A stretch of DNA of 64,000 nt from Verrucomicrobiota bacterium (GTDB taxonomy: Bacteria; Verrucomicrobiota; Verrucomicrobiia; Verrucomicrobiales; Akkermansiaceae): contig JAPLUI010000312.1 in assembly GCA_026397725.1 (NCBI GenBank), positions 1 through 64,000 of the forward strand, in the 5' to 3' direction. Every line of letters begins with the position of its first letter. Position 1 is the stretch's first letter. Positions 26,754 to 36,340 of this stretch are shown piece by piece. The translations under genes and the position numbers were made by a program. Under the pieces are notes generated by a model. The model was not told the DNA's origin. It did no database searches and saw nothing but the letters and a program-made list of their open reading frames with translations.

Positions 26754-28836
26754 TGAATGTTGGCGGTTCATTCTTGAGCGGAACGCCCGGGCAATTCACC
26801 CCGTCCACGGGCACCGTGATTGCAACGGGAGTGGCGCCCAGACCGTTGCGGTCTATGCCTACAACAACCTGATCCTCGACGGCAGCGGTGCCAAGACCCT
26901 GACCACCGGCACATCGGTCGGCGGCGATCTGAGTATCGCCCCCACGGGAAGCGCCCAGGCCGACGTGACGGCCGGCGTGAACGATTACGTGAACATGCTC
27001 AAACTTGGCGGCGTCTATCAGCTTGACGGCACCTGGGGATCCACCACCGCCACCAGTGCGACCCACCAAGACGACATCTACTTCACCGCGACCACCGGCT
27101 ATCTGACGGTGGCGATGAATGAGAATATGGTCGCGATCGCCATCAAAAACCACAGTTTCGAAACCCCGTTCTTTGGTTCTGGATGGAATGGTGGCGGGAG
27201 TCCTGCCACAGCAGCCGGCACGATGACTTATAACGATTGGGATTTGTCCTGGACCGGGGGTGGTGGCATCCAGGTTGGAATCATATTGCCAGGGGACGCT
27301 GGTTTAGCGCCGAATCCTGATCTCAGACAAGTTGGCTATGCTGCTTGGGGCAGTGCTGGAGGTACCGTCGCTTTCTCTCAAGATTTGGTGAACTCAATCA
27401 CGGCGGACCCCATCACCATTGGGCCCGGAACATACACCTTGTCCTGTATCGTCGGGAAGCGAAGCGGTTACGTCCCGGAGACTGATTTTAGTTTGCAACT
27501 TGGAACCCCCAGAATCCCCACACCGGGTGTCAAAACAACCTGGCCGGGCAGTGTCCTTGATGTGGTAATGAAACCCTATTCGGTCGTTTGGACCGTGGCG
27601 TCGGATTCATCGTATGTCGGGAAGCAAATGCAAATCGGTTTGCTCAGTACCGTTTCAGGCGGTTGGCTTTCGCTCGACAACGTCCACCTCGCGCTTGAAC
27701 CCGACACGGGTTGGGTGCCGCCGCCTGCTGTGACGCTGGCTGTGGAAGGTCCCGCAGTGGAAGGTGGCGCAGCCGCGACGTTGACCGCGACGCGTGCCGC
27801 CAACGACATCAATGCCACCACGGCCACCATCGTGCATCTCACCTATGGCGGAACCGCGGTGCGGGGATCAGGCAATGACTACACGGCCGCCGACACCCTT
27901 ACGATCCCGGTAGGATCTCTCAGCGCCAGCATCCCGCTGACGGCATTGTCCGACAGCGCCTACGACCCGGATGAAACCATTGTGGCGAACATCGACTCGG
28001 TGGAGAACGGCTTGAACGACGGCCTCCAGCAAGTGCAGACCACAATCACCGACGTGAGCTTTACCATCCTGGTGACGCTGGATCCTCCGTCACCCGCGAC
28101 GATCACCGAAGGCGGCAGCCAGGCCACGGTGACCGTGAGACTCTCTCAAGCCTATAGCGAGGCTGTGACGGCGACTCTCGCACTCTCCGGCACCGCCGAG
28201 GGCACCGACTATTCCGCCACCTCCCTCAGCATCCTGATAGCCATTGGAGACACCACCGGCACCCTCACGCTCACCCCGCGGGCGGACAATGCTACCTACC
28301 AGTCGCCCAAGACCATTGTGGTGGACATCGCCACCGTGGAGACCGCCACGCCGGGCATCGTGTTTGAGGACGGCACCCAACAGAAGACCGTCACCGTCGC
28401 CGACAACGACCCGGCCCCGGTCGCGATCACCGTCCCCAACAAGGACGGCGTCAAGAATTTCGTCGAGTTCGCCTTCAACGGTGACCCGCTCAGCGGCTCG
28501 AACAACGGCCAGGTCTATGTCCTGACGGCGGACGGCGACGGCGACTCCGCCAAGGAACTGATCCTCACCGCCGCAGTGCGCAAGACGGCGGTGTTCTCCG
28601 CCGGCGCTCCCGCCACGTCGCTGCCGGTGGACGGCATCACCTATTCCATCGAAGGCAGCGTCGCTCTGAGCGGTTTCCCCACCATGGTCAACCTGGTCTC
28701 CACCGCAGTGGTCCCTGCCGGGGCACCCGATTTGACTGGCACCGACTACGAGTACCGCAGTTTCAGTCTCGCCGGTTCCAACGGCCTCCCCACCAAGGGC
28801 TTCCTGCGCGCCAAAGTCGAACAGACGACTCCGTAA
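26754..28836 (+). pseudogene. Mosaic of secreted-protein fragments with Calx-beta domains
   Basis: A long open frame starts 20 bases after the previous stop but has no signal peptide. Its first part reads NVGGSFLSGTPGQFTPSTG in one frame, and the sense jumps near 26820 to another frame (NGSGAQTVAVYAYNNLIL). That is a beta-helix repeat of the haemagglutinin/autotransporter type. At about 27110 it changes abruptly to an unrelated domain starting IAIKNHSFETPFFG, which normally follows a signal peptide. Two Calx-beta-like domains come next (about 27720-28400: TAADTLTIPVGSLSASIPLT, DEDGT-like turns), then another switch (DPAPVAITVPNKDGVKNF) into a C-terminal domain ending SFSLAGSNGLPTKGFLRAKV. It looks like pieces of three secreted-protein genes joined by deletions. 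Confidence 0.6.
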
Positions 28837-28860
28837 GAGGAAAACAACCCCCTGCCCCCG

Positions 28861-28900
28861 CCCTCCGGTCCGGCCACCGGCTCTATCAACGGCCTTCACC
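28861..28900 (+). repeat. Short dispersed repeat, copy 1
   Basis: CTCCGGTCCGGCCACCGGC followed by CGGCCTTCACC; a second copy lies at 29198-29236, where it forms the broken end of the CapA fragment. The frame through this copy continues without a start codon to a stop at 29151 (ending KPIKCDK), coding for nothing I recognise. The whole stretch 28837-29199 holds no other gene. Confidence 0.45.
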
Positions 28901-29197
28901 GGGAAACCAATTTCCTAGCAGTCAATACCGGAGCACAGCCATCTGGGTGGCAGGTCTGGTCGGATCACGCGTACCCTCGCTGGTGGTCGCGAGCGTCCAC
29001 TAACCAGGTGCCCATTCGCATCAACCTAAGGACAGGGTCGGTGATTATGACGACCAGTATGACCATGCGTCACAAGGTGGCGGGTTCCCTGAAAATGGCC
29101 CAAGCTTGGCATGCCGCCCTCGTCAAACCTATCAAATGCGATAAATAACAGCCGCCTTTCATGCACGCCACCCCAAAAATCAACATGGTTTCCCCGA

Positions 29198-29236
29198 CCT
29201 CAGGTCCGGCCACTGGCGCTTGCAGCGGCCTTCACC
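29198..29236 (+). repeat. Short dispersed repeat, copy 2
   Basis: CTCAGGTCCGGCCACTGGC followed by CGGCCTTCACC, matching 28861-28900 over about 40 bases. It supplies the foreign last residues (EVKAAASASGRT) of the CapA fragment. Confidence 0.45.
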
Positions 29237-29490
29237 TCAAATGTCCATGGTTTGTCAATCGCTTGTCCGCCGCTTGCCACGACGCATTCGAGGTTGCCAA
29301 CGGCGGCATCGGCGGCATGCAGGAGATCAGCGAATTCGCTGAACGGATCGCCCCCGCGGGCCATGGCCTTGCCGGGCAGTTCCGCCAACATGATGTCGCC
29401 GGTGAAAATCAAGTTCAGGGGGTCTTGCTGGGCATGAGCTGAGGCGACGATGCAGACGAGGGGAACAAGCAGTAGGTGGAGGGCACTCAT
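29200..29490 (-). pseudogene. N-terminal fragment of a CapA-family protein
   Basis: 96 residues from ATG 29490. After a signal peptide (LLLVPLVCIVASAHA) come LNLIFTGDIMLAE and VGNLECVVASGG, the first conserved blocks of the CapA/PgsA poly-gamma-glutamate and capsule protein family (a metallophosphatase-like fold). Family members have about 350 residues; here the sequence leaves the family after DKPWTFE and stops inside the short repeat at 29198-29236. Non-functional remnant. Confidence 0.7.
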
Positions 29491-29517
29491 GGTGACGGCG
29501 GGTGATTGAATTGCTGC

Positions 29518-29600
29518 TTCCGGGATAGGACCGCCCGGCCCAAGGGTCGGACTACGCCCCCACAGAACCGTATGAGCGCGATTAACGCATCCGGTTCTTC
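29518..29600 (-). mobile_element. Possible group II intron relic (structured 3' region)
   Basis: On the minus strand a hairpin is formed by AACCGGATGCGTTAATCGCG and GCTCATACGGTT, followed at once by CTGTGGGGGCG and then two GC-rich complementary stretches (GACCCTTGGGCC...CGGTCC). This arrangement is reminiscent of the RNA segment that follows the reverse transcriptase ORF in bacterial group II introns. No reverse transcriptase or complete intron is present, so this would be a relic. Identification is from memory of the pattern and is uncertain. Confidence 0.3.
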
Positions 29601-29656
29601 AAGGTTACGGATTCATCTCCAGGCTGTCTTTCACCGTTCTTATGTGGCGAGGCTAC

Positions 29657-29756
29657 GTGGAATCCGACACGGTCTGTCTCCCTGGCGGCCAGGGTCCGTG
29701 GTCCGGGTTTTTCCCATGACTTTCCATGTAACCCGCCCGCCGGCCCCTGATGATGG
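29657..29756 (-). repeat. 100-base dispersed repeat, copy 1
   Basis: Similar over about 100 bases to 30710-30813, with shared blocks such as CATGACTTTCC, AACCCGCC, CTTGGCGGCC-like and CCTGATGATGG. The two copies are in the same orientation and flank the lipoprotein gene. Changes are spread evenly, so it is not a recent duplication. It could be part of the neighbouring intron-like relic, a structured RNA, or a small transposon remnant. Confidence 0.55.
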
Positions 29757-29790
29757 AGGTGCGGGCAGTAAGGGTGCCCCTTTGTACCGG

Positions 29791-30636
29791 TCAATTTCCA
29801 GCCCATGCTCCCGGTTCGAACCAGCGTTTGTCGCTGTGTAGGCTTCGCGTAAACGGGTCGCCTTTCCGTGGAGGCTGAGCGAGGAAAATCTCCCGAATGA
29901 TACTCTTGGCCACTGCCCGACTCGCGATGGAAAGCTCACCTCGGAACGGGCGGGCATCATGCACCGCCCATTCATTGAAGGTCCGATCACCACTCGTGTG
30001 AAGCCAGGTATGCTCATAAAGCACAGCGCCGCCGGGCATGCTCATCAAGCGTGCCTGCACCCGTAGGAACAATGACAAGTTGGCATCTCTAAATTGACTG
30101 CCGGAGAGGCCCGCTGTCAGGACGTTGATCTCAAGCAAGGAGTGCGCGTGCGGAAGACTCTTGGTCCCAGGTTTCGCCGCTTGTGCGACGGGGTGGCGGG
30201 TGTTCTTGCGGATCGCCGTGGCCACATCCCTCCGGACTGTCTCCTGAAAGTCCAACTCGGCGCAGGCTTTGAGCAATGCGGTTTCAGCGGCCTCGGTTGC
30301 TTTCTTCGGAGTCCCCTGGACGCCGCCCACCACACCACCCACCACCACCCCGACCGGCATCAAAAGAACCCCGGCCATGTCTCCTGTCAACGCGAGGCTC
30401 AGTCCCAATTGCAAGGCTACCGATGCGGCGGCCTGGCCCGGGGTCAAGGGTACTGCGACTTCAGTTTGAGTGGTGAACCGTGCCGATTGGACCGCCACTG
30501 TTCCGAGATTCACGCGGGCTTCTTCCGTTAGTTGCGCCGTGGGTCCGGCGCAACCGACGAGCAAGGCGAGCGGAATCAGCAGCAACGCGGATGGCAGGAT
30601 CGTCGCTGCGAGAAGATGGAGATTCGGAGTTTTCAT
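29791..30636 (-). CDS. Lipoprotein of unknown function
   Basis: 281 residues from ATG 30636. A long signal (LLAATILPSALLLIPLALLV) ends in GCAGP, a clear lipobox. It is followed by an N-terminal domain, a glycine/valine-rich membrane-like stretch (MAGVLLMPVGVVVGGVVGGVQG, resembling a glycine-zipper), and a C-terminal mixed domain (EINVLTAGLSGS, YEHTWLHTSGDRTFNEWA). I do not recognise the family; glycine-zipper lipoproteins often sit in the outer membrane. It is bracketed by the 100-base repeat copies. Confidence 0.6.
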   Translation of the reverse strand: MKTPNLHLLAATILPSALLLIPLALLVGCAGPTAQLTEEARVNLGTVAVQSARFTTQTEVAVPLTPGQAAASVALQLGLSLALTGDMAGVLLMPVGVVVGGVVGGVQGTPKKATEAAETALLKACAELDFQETVRRDVATAIRKNTRHPVAQAAKPGTKSLPHAHSLLEINVLTAGLSGSQFRDANLSLFLRVQARLMSMPGGAVLYEHTWLHTSGDRTFNEWAVHDARPFRGELSIASRAVAKSIIREIFLAQPPRKGDPFTRSLHSDKRWFEPGAWAGN

Positions 30637-30709
30637 GGTTCTGAAGCTTGGTTGTTCGTAAGGGCTCATCCATTCAATCCACATCATCCGAAAACAAACG
30701 CCGACGTTG

Positions 30710-30813
30710 CGCGGAATCCGTTACGATACGCCACCCTTGGCGGCCGGGGTCGGAGATTCGGGTTCTCCGCATGACTTTCCGCGCAACCCGCCCCGCCTGT
30801 TCCTGATGATGGC
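30710..30813 (-). repeat. 100-base dispersed repeat, copy 2
   Basis: Second copy of the element at 29657-29756, lying upstream of the lipoprotein gene. The following 30814-31280 holds no convincing gene; it contains a 7-base-pair hairpin at 30899-30921 (GACTATT/AATAGTC) and the region upstream of the glycosidase-like pseudogene. Confidence 0.55.
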
Positions 30814-31280
30814 AGTGTGAAGAAGGAATTCCGCACCGCTCGACACCCCACCCCGGCGTCACCAACTCCATGATGTCGCTTGCCTGTCCTCGCTCTCGTG
30901 ACTATTGGAGACTCAAATAGTCGAAGAAACCACTTGCGCTGCTCGACCTGTGGGCTTGCGGCCTGTTGCGTGCGGCGATCGCCGATGCCGCTCGGACTGC
31001 GGGCGATCTGCCGGGTCTCGAGGGTGATGTGTGACCGCGGGTGCTGCTTGCGTACGGCTGCGCTACCGGAGCGAAACCTACTTTGGTGAGGGCCGCACAT
31101 TCGCGGGAGGCGGACGGAAATTGGGAGGCCACCAAAAAAGCCGTGAGTTGATGTTCACGCTCTTCTCGCTTGGTTGAAAACGGGAAAAATGGCCTTGCGT
31201 TCGTGAAGGAGTGGGGGCACCTTCCGGCCAAGGGGCGCTCCATGGCGGGGCTGCATTGTTCGTTAGAAAGAAAGACCCCA

Positions 31281-32926
31281 ATGATACGTCTTGAAAATTT
31301 GTCATCCCGACCCCTCCGGGTGAGTTCGGTGGTTGGTGGTTTGTCATTTGCGGCAATCCTCTTGTCTGCTTCCGGATCGACCCATGCCGCCGAGTCGAGC
31401 GTGAAAACAACGGTGGTTTGTTCCCAGGAGAAATCGCCGCTGGAGACACTGGCCGTGCGGGAGGTTTGTCGCTATATCTTCCAGCGGACGGGACAACTCC
31501 CGCCGGTCGTGACGGGAAAACCGCCATGGAAGTTTGCGGATAGCTCCATTGTCATCGGGCGCAAGGACCGGGACCATGTCGCCGCCGTGTTGCTAGACCC
31601 GCAATTGAAGACGGCCGTCGCCGCACTCCAGTCCCAACAGTATATCCTGAAAACGATTGAGGTCGGCGGACGCAGGGTCTTGTTAGTAGTTGGCGGTGAC
31701 GACATTGGCACGCTGTATGGCGGCTATCGTCTCGCCGAATGTCTGGGCGTGCGATTCTATGTGCATGGCGACGTGATCCCCGATGCACGGCTGCACGGGG
31801 CCTTGCCCAACCTCGACGAACTGGGCCAGCCCCTCTTCGCGCTCCGCGGAATCCAACCGTTCAACAATTTCGCCTTCGGCCCCGATTGGTGGACCGTAGA
31901 GGACTACAAGGCCATCATCGGCCAGCTTGCCAAAATGCGGATGAACTTCATCGGTTTCCATTGCTACCCGGAATACCCTGGAACACCGAACCCGGAAAAG
32001 TGTTAGGCCCGCGCAATCTCGGCACCGCCGATTTCTATGCCGACTTGGCACTGGCGAATTTCGGTCGCGAAGTGGCGGCCGAAGTGGCGGGCGTATTTGA
32101 GAAAATGGATTGCGAGCTGCCCCGTCCATTGCGCGGTTGTCCGTTTGGTTTGAACGCGGACGCCCGGCCATGGGACGAGGTGGCCAAGGAGTTCGCCTTT
32201 GTCGATGCCTTGCAGCTTTGTCGCAAAATGGTGAGCGGGGCGGGTAATCTTTCGCGGTTTGACTATTGGTTGGATTCGTACCGTTATTTACGGGCATCGG
32301 CCCACATGGAATGCACGATTGGCCGGTTCCAAAAGGAAATGGTCAAAGTCCAGGCGGAACAGGACCCGGGCAAACGCAAGGAACTGGCCAAAACCCTGGC
32401 GGTGCCTGCCTATCGGGAGATGTACCAACAATCTGTCGAGGCCTTGGGCCTGTTGATGCAAACCACTCACACGGCGGCCGAGTTGGGATTCATGCCGATC
32501 TGGCAGAAGCATTATTTGCCAGGCACCATCGGATTGGCAGACCAGGTGGTCAAGGCGCTGGGCGAGCCGCTGCCGGCCGACCTGCAGCCCACCCAGGAGT
32601 ATCTTGGCACACCACGGATCATCGTGCCCACGATCCGCGGAACCGTGATGGAGGGCGATAAAACACCATTGCGGATCATCGTTCTGGACAAGCAGCTTCC
32701 CAAAAGCGCGAAACTCCACTGGCGCACGCTTGGAACCGGCACCTATGCCGCCGTGGATTTCCAACATGCGGCCCGTGGCGTGTACACGGTGAATCTACCG
32801 CCGGTTTCCGCGGCGGGCATCGAATACTATCTCGAGGTGACCCTCGCAACCGGGCAACAACTCGCGTGGCCCGCCACGGCGCCGCAGCTCAATCAGACGG
32901 TCGTGGCGTTGCCACCGGGCACCTGA
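31281..32926 (+). pseudogene. Glycosidase-type gene with the centre deleted
   Basis: The N-terminal part starts at ATG 31281 with a signal peptide (SFAAILLSASGSTHA) and a domain like the one before the barrel of GH20/GH67-type enzymes (VREVCRYIFQRTG, GTLYGGYRLAECLGVRFY, then the barrel start MRMNFIGFHCYPE). A stop follows at 32004-32006. From about 31995 the sense continues in another frame (VLGPRNLGTADFYADLALA) through a helical region and a C-terminal beta domain (VPTIRGTVMEGDKTPLRI) to the stop at 32924-32926. Most of the catalytic barrel, probably several hundred residues, is missing at the junction. So this is a remnant created by deletion plus a frame change. The intact enzyme was probably an exported glucuronidase or hexosaminidase-like hydrolase. 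Confidence 0.65.
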
Positions 32927-32942
32927 TAGAGGCCACCCGCAC

Positions 32943-32984
32943 AAGGCCGGACCCTCCCGGACGGGAGTCACGGGGAAAGGCCTT
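32943..32984 (+). terminator. Nested stem-loop after the pseudogene
   Basis: AAGGCC pairs with GGCCTT and, inside, TCCCG with CGGGA around a 2-base loop. It lies 16 bases after the stop codon. No T-run follows, so it may be a terminator remnant or a palindromic repeat. Confidence 0.4.
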
Positions 32985-33113
32985 CCGACATTTGAAAACC
33001 GCGGATTAGATAACGAAATGGATATGAAATCCCGGAAGCAATGATTTTCTTCCACTACATTCAACGAAAGATCGACCGGCCGCCGCCCGTATCGGCCAGC
33101 GCCCCGAAAACTT

Positions 33114-34421
33114 ATGAATACCGATGCCCTGCATTCCCGCCGCACGTTTCTGCGGCAATCCGCCGCTGCGGCTGCCGTGCTTGCGGCACCCACGATCATT
33201 TCGTCGTCCGCACGCGGGGCCGCTGGCCAAACAGCCCCGAGCAACCGCATCACCGTTGGCTTCATCGGCACCGGGGACCATGGTGTGGGCTGGAACCTGC
33301 CGCCTTACCTCAAGCACCAGAGTGCCCAGGTGGTCGCGGTTTGCGACGTGGACCACAACCACCTGTTGCGGGCCAAGGGAATCGTGGATCGACATTATCA
33401 GAACGAGGATTGTTTTGCGACCCGGGATTTCCGGGAGATTCTCGCCCGCAAGGATATCGACGCGGTCATGATTTCCACGCCGGACCATTGGCACACGCTC
33501 ATCAGTTTGTTAGCCATTCAGGCGGGCAAGGATGTGCAGTGTGAGAAGCCCACCCTAAGCATCCACGAGGGCACCGTGCTCGTCGCAGCGGTGCGCAAGC
33601 ACCAGAAGGTGTTTCAGACCAGCACCGAGGACCGCGCGGTGGTGGAATACCACCGCATGGCCGAGTTGGTGCGCAACGGGCGGATCGGCAAGCTCCAGCG
33701 CATCGAAGTCATCCTGCCCAAACAGCCGGGCGGACCGGGAGACGCGACCCCGCAAGCGGTGCCGGCGGAACTGGATTACGAGATGTGGTTGGGGCCGGCA
33801 CCCTACGCGCCCTACACCAAGGACCGGGTGCATTTCAACTTCCGTTGGATCTGGGATTACTCAGGTGGGATCATATGCGACTGGGGTGCCCATTTGTTCG
33901 ATACGGCGCAGTGGGCCAACGACAGCGAACACAGCGGCCCGGTCGAGATCGAAGGCACTGGCACGCACTGGCAGGGCGGACTCTATAACACGGTCAAGGA
34001 TTACGACGTCACCTTCCGCTATGCGAATGGCGTGGTCATGACCTGCAAGCCGGGCGAGCCGAGCATCAAGTTCATTGGCACGGACGGCTGGGTGGGCAAC
34101 ACCGGTTGGCGGGCACCCGTGCAAGCCAGTTCCCCGCAAATCCTCGGGTCCATCATTGGCCCGGAGGAACTGCATCTTTACACCAACCCGCAGGGCGAGC
34201 ACGACGATTTCCTGCAATGTGTCAAGAGCCGCAAGGACCCGTATTTTCCGGTGGACATCGGCCACCGGGTGAGCACGGTGTGTCACCTTGCCAACCTCGC
34301 CATCAAACTCGGCCGCCCGCTCAAGTGGGATCCGGTGGCGGAAAGATTCACCGGGGATGACGAAGCGAACAGGCTGCTTGATCGGCCGCGTCGTGATCCA
34401 TGGCAATTGCCGAAGGTGTGA
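33114..34421 (+). CDS. Tat-exported Gfo/Idh/MocA oxidoreductase
   Basis: 435 residues. The N-terminus has a twin-arginine signal (SRRTFLRQSAAAAAVLAAP), so the protein is exported folded, probably with its nicotinamide cofactor. The Rossmann motif VGFIGTGDHGVG, then DIDAVMISTPDHWH, then the QCEKPTLSIHEG loop with the conserved EKP lysine, identify the family. The C-terminal domain ends in a typical DDFLQCVKSRKDPY region. Substrates are usually sugars, inositols or their oxidised forms; such proteins are abundant in Verrucomicrobiota and Planctomycetota. No partner gene is adjacent. Confidence 0.9.
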   Translation: MNTDALHSRRTFLRQSAAAAAVLAAPTIISSSARGAAGQTAPSNRITVGFIGTGDHGVGWNLPPYLKHQSAQVVAVCDVDHNHLLRAKGIVDRHYQNEDCFATRDFREILARKDIDAVMISTPDHWHTLISLLAIQAGKDVQCEKPTLSIHEGTVLVAAVRKHQKVFQTSTEDRAVVEYHRMAELVRNGRIGKLQRIEVILPKQPGGPGDATPQAVPAELDYEMWLGPAPYAPYTKDRVHFNFRWIWDYSGGIICDWGAHLFDTAQWANDSEHSGPVEIEGTGTHWQGGLYNTVKDYDVTFRYANGVVMTCKPGEPSIKFIGTDGWVGNTGWRAPVQASSPQILGSIIGPEELHLYTNPQGEHDDFLQCVKSRKDPYFPVDIGHRVSTVCHLANLAIKLGRPLKWDPVAERFTGDDEANRLLDRPRRDPWQLPKV

Positions 34422-34554
34422 CGTCCGGTTTGGTGAGGAATGTTGCAGTCGGATGCAAGCGCCACGACCCGAGCATCCAAGCGATGAAAGCGTGGTTGCG
34501 GAGGGCGGGCAGGATGGGCCAGCGGGTTTGACGTTGAAGGTACGATGTTCGAGG

Positions 34555-34848
34555 TTAATCGAGCTTTGACTTGAGCTTGGCCCGTTCCTCCCGGATCACC
34601 GCGAGGAGGTCATAGAGGGCAAAGAGCATCACCGCACCGGTCATCACCGCGCAAGCCGCCCACCACAGCAAGAAGCGCCAGGGATTGGCGGCCAGCCAGT
34701 GCTCCAGGAGCCACAGGCCTGCCGCCATCAGGGCTAGGGCCAGGAGCAGCATTTTGCCGAGGAGACTCCGCCGCTGGGCCCGGTCATGGAGGATTTGCCG
34801 AGCCAGCCCTTGGCAGACGCCCCACCCATTGAGATTGTGTTTGGCCAT
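34555..34848 (-). CDS. Small two-helix membrane protein
   Basis: 97 residues from ATG 34848. Two transmembrane helices (LLGKMLLLALALMAAGLWLL and FLLWWAACAVMTGAVMLFAL) with a basic-acidic C-terminal tail (REERAKLKSKLD). No family recognised. It follows the prepilin peptidase gene on the same strand after 63 bases, so they may be co-transcribed. Confidence 0.55.
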   Translation of the reverse strand: MAKHNLNGWGVCQGLARQILHDRAQRRSLLGKMLLLALALMAAGLWLLEHWLAANPWRFLLWWAACAVMTGAVMLFALYDLLAVIREERAKLKSKLD

Positions 34849-34911
34849 GGCCCGATTTGAACCTGCCGGGGAGAGCTTTCCAAGCGGTAAATTCACCCGT
34901 CGCTCACGGTT

Positions 34912-36042
34912 TCACGGCAGGTCGAGCGGTCCGAGAAATTGGACATACCAGGCAAACAGCTTCCAGCCGCCAAACATCCAGGCCCCGGCACCCAGCGCGA
35001 GAAAGGGGCCGAATGGCAGTTGCTTGCCAAACCCGATCCGTCCAATCAGCGCCGCCACTAGCGCGAGCACACAGCCACTGAAGAGCGCGAAAATCACGCC
35101 CGGCCAACCGAAAAACGCGCCGATCATGCCTAGCAAATGCCCGTCTCCCGATCCCATTGCCTCCCGCGGAATCACCGCCCGGGTGGCCGTGCCATCCAAG
35201 GTCCTGAGCTTTGCCAGGCGGTGGATCGTGCCATCCGGAAGCTGGATTTCCAGTTCCCGGATCGTCAGCATGCCGCCGCCCACCGCTTCGCCATCCACCC
35301 GAATCACCTCCGCCTCGACGAGCAGGCGATCCGATTTCCGGTTGAACACATCCCACCATGCGAACGCCTCACCATCGATCACAAAACACATTGGGTCCGC
35401 CTCTCCATCCGGCTCGCGTAACGACCACTCCACCGCCGGGGCAAAGCGCAGCTGCTTTTTTCCAAACGCCAGCTTGCCCAACTCGACCGCAATCCCCAAC
35501 CCGACGAAGCCGGCGACCCAACCGAGGCCGCTCTGCATCAGCCCCGTCCGCCAGTTCCCCGCCACGCCCGCCAGCACCGGCAACTGCGGCCACACGGCGC
35601 AGGCCGCCAAGCCCAAGCCGGAACCCGCCCACGTCAGCCCCACCGGGATGATCAAATGCTCGGCATCAATGAACGCGATCGCGATCAGCAAGGCCACCAA
35701 GGCCCACAGGAACACCACCACGCCTGCCGCAGATGGCCCGAAACACCTCCACACCGCCGTGAACACCAGTGCCGTTAGTAACTCCACCGCGACGTACCGG
35801 AACGCGATCGGCTCCCCGCACTCGCGGCATTTCCCCCGCAAGTGGAGCCAACTGAGCAAGGGCAGATTCAGCCAGATCGGGATCGGCCGCCGGCACTTCG
35901 GACAGAACGAACGCTTCGGGTCGTTCACCGACAGCCCCAGCGGCAGCCGGTAAATCACGACGTTCAGAAACGAACCGATGCAAGCCCCTAGCAAAAACGC
36001 CGGAACCAGCCACAGCCAATGATTCAATGGTGGGTAAAACAC
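34912..36042 (-). CDS. Type IV prepilin peptidase (A24) with a central insert
   Basis: 376 residues from GTG 36042, chosen because GGAGG lies five bases before it and the first helix follows directly; the frame stays open another 57 codons. The enzyme cleaves the leader of type IV prepilins or pseudopilins and methylates the new N-terminus. Visible are ACIGSFLNVVIYRLP, the zinc cysteines (CPKC...CREC), the first catalytic Asp in AFIDAEHLIIP, and the second in GSGDGHLLGMIGAFFG. Between the two catalytic segments lies a hydrophilic insert of about 100 residues (KQLRFAPAVEWSL to TRAVIPREAM) that classical PilD lacks. No pilin genes are in the window. Confidence 0.88.
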   Translation of the reverse strand: MFYPPLNHWLWLVPAFLLGACIGSFLNVVIYRLPLGLSVNDPKRSFCPKCRRPIPIWLNLPLLSWLHLRGKCRECGEPIAFRYVAVELLTALVFTAVWRCFGPSAAGVVVFLWALVALLIAIAFIDAEHLIIPVGLTWAGSGLGLAACAVWPQLPVLAGVAGNWRTGLMQSGLGWVAGFVGLGIAVELGKLAFGKKQLRFAPAVEWSLREPDGEADPMCFVIDGEAFAWWDVFNRKSDRLLVEAEVIRVDGEAVGGGMLTIRELEIQLPDGTIHRLAKLRTLDGTATRAVIPREAMGSGDGHLLGMIGAFFGWPGVIFALFSGCVLALVAALIGRIGFGKQLPFGPFLALGAGAWMFGGWKLFAWYVQFLGPLDLP

Positions 36043-36078
36043 AGTGCCTCCATTCAAGCCACCTGACGGCGCATGCCA

Positions 36079-36117
36079 AGCACAAAAAATCCCCCGACAG
36101 CACAAAAATCCCCCGCC
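36079..36117 (+). repeat. Two-unit tandem repeat
   Basis: AGCACAAAAAATCCCCCGAC is followed directly by AGCACAAAAATCCCCCGCC. It lies in the roughly 300-base gap between the prepilin peptidase start and murI-1, which otherwise shows no gene. Confidence 0.5.
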
Positions 36118-36340
36118 CAGGCGGACGGACGTTGCAAGGAGCGGCGGCCTCTGATCCGCCGTTGCCCATGGTGCGGCAATGAGTGGAGGGAATCCGCCTC
36201 CCCTGGCCCCCACATGGTCGGGGGTGATGGGGAACCGGAGCCACAGGAGAGAGCAACTGGCGGGGTCGCATCCTTGGGCTCATCGCCCCTCCGTGAATGG
36301 TTGGTCATGCCCCCATGCCGAGGCCGCCGGCGCGGCCCCC

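Noticed and set aside
30902..31243. Minus-strand frame of 113 codons upstream of the glycosidase pseudogene
   Set aside because: Composition is Pro/Ser/Arg-rich, there is no ribosome site and no recognisable domain; treated as non-coding.
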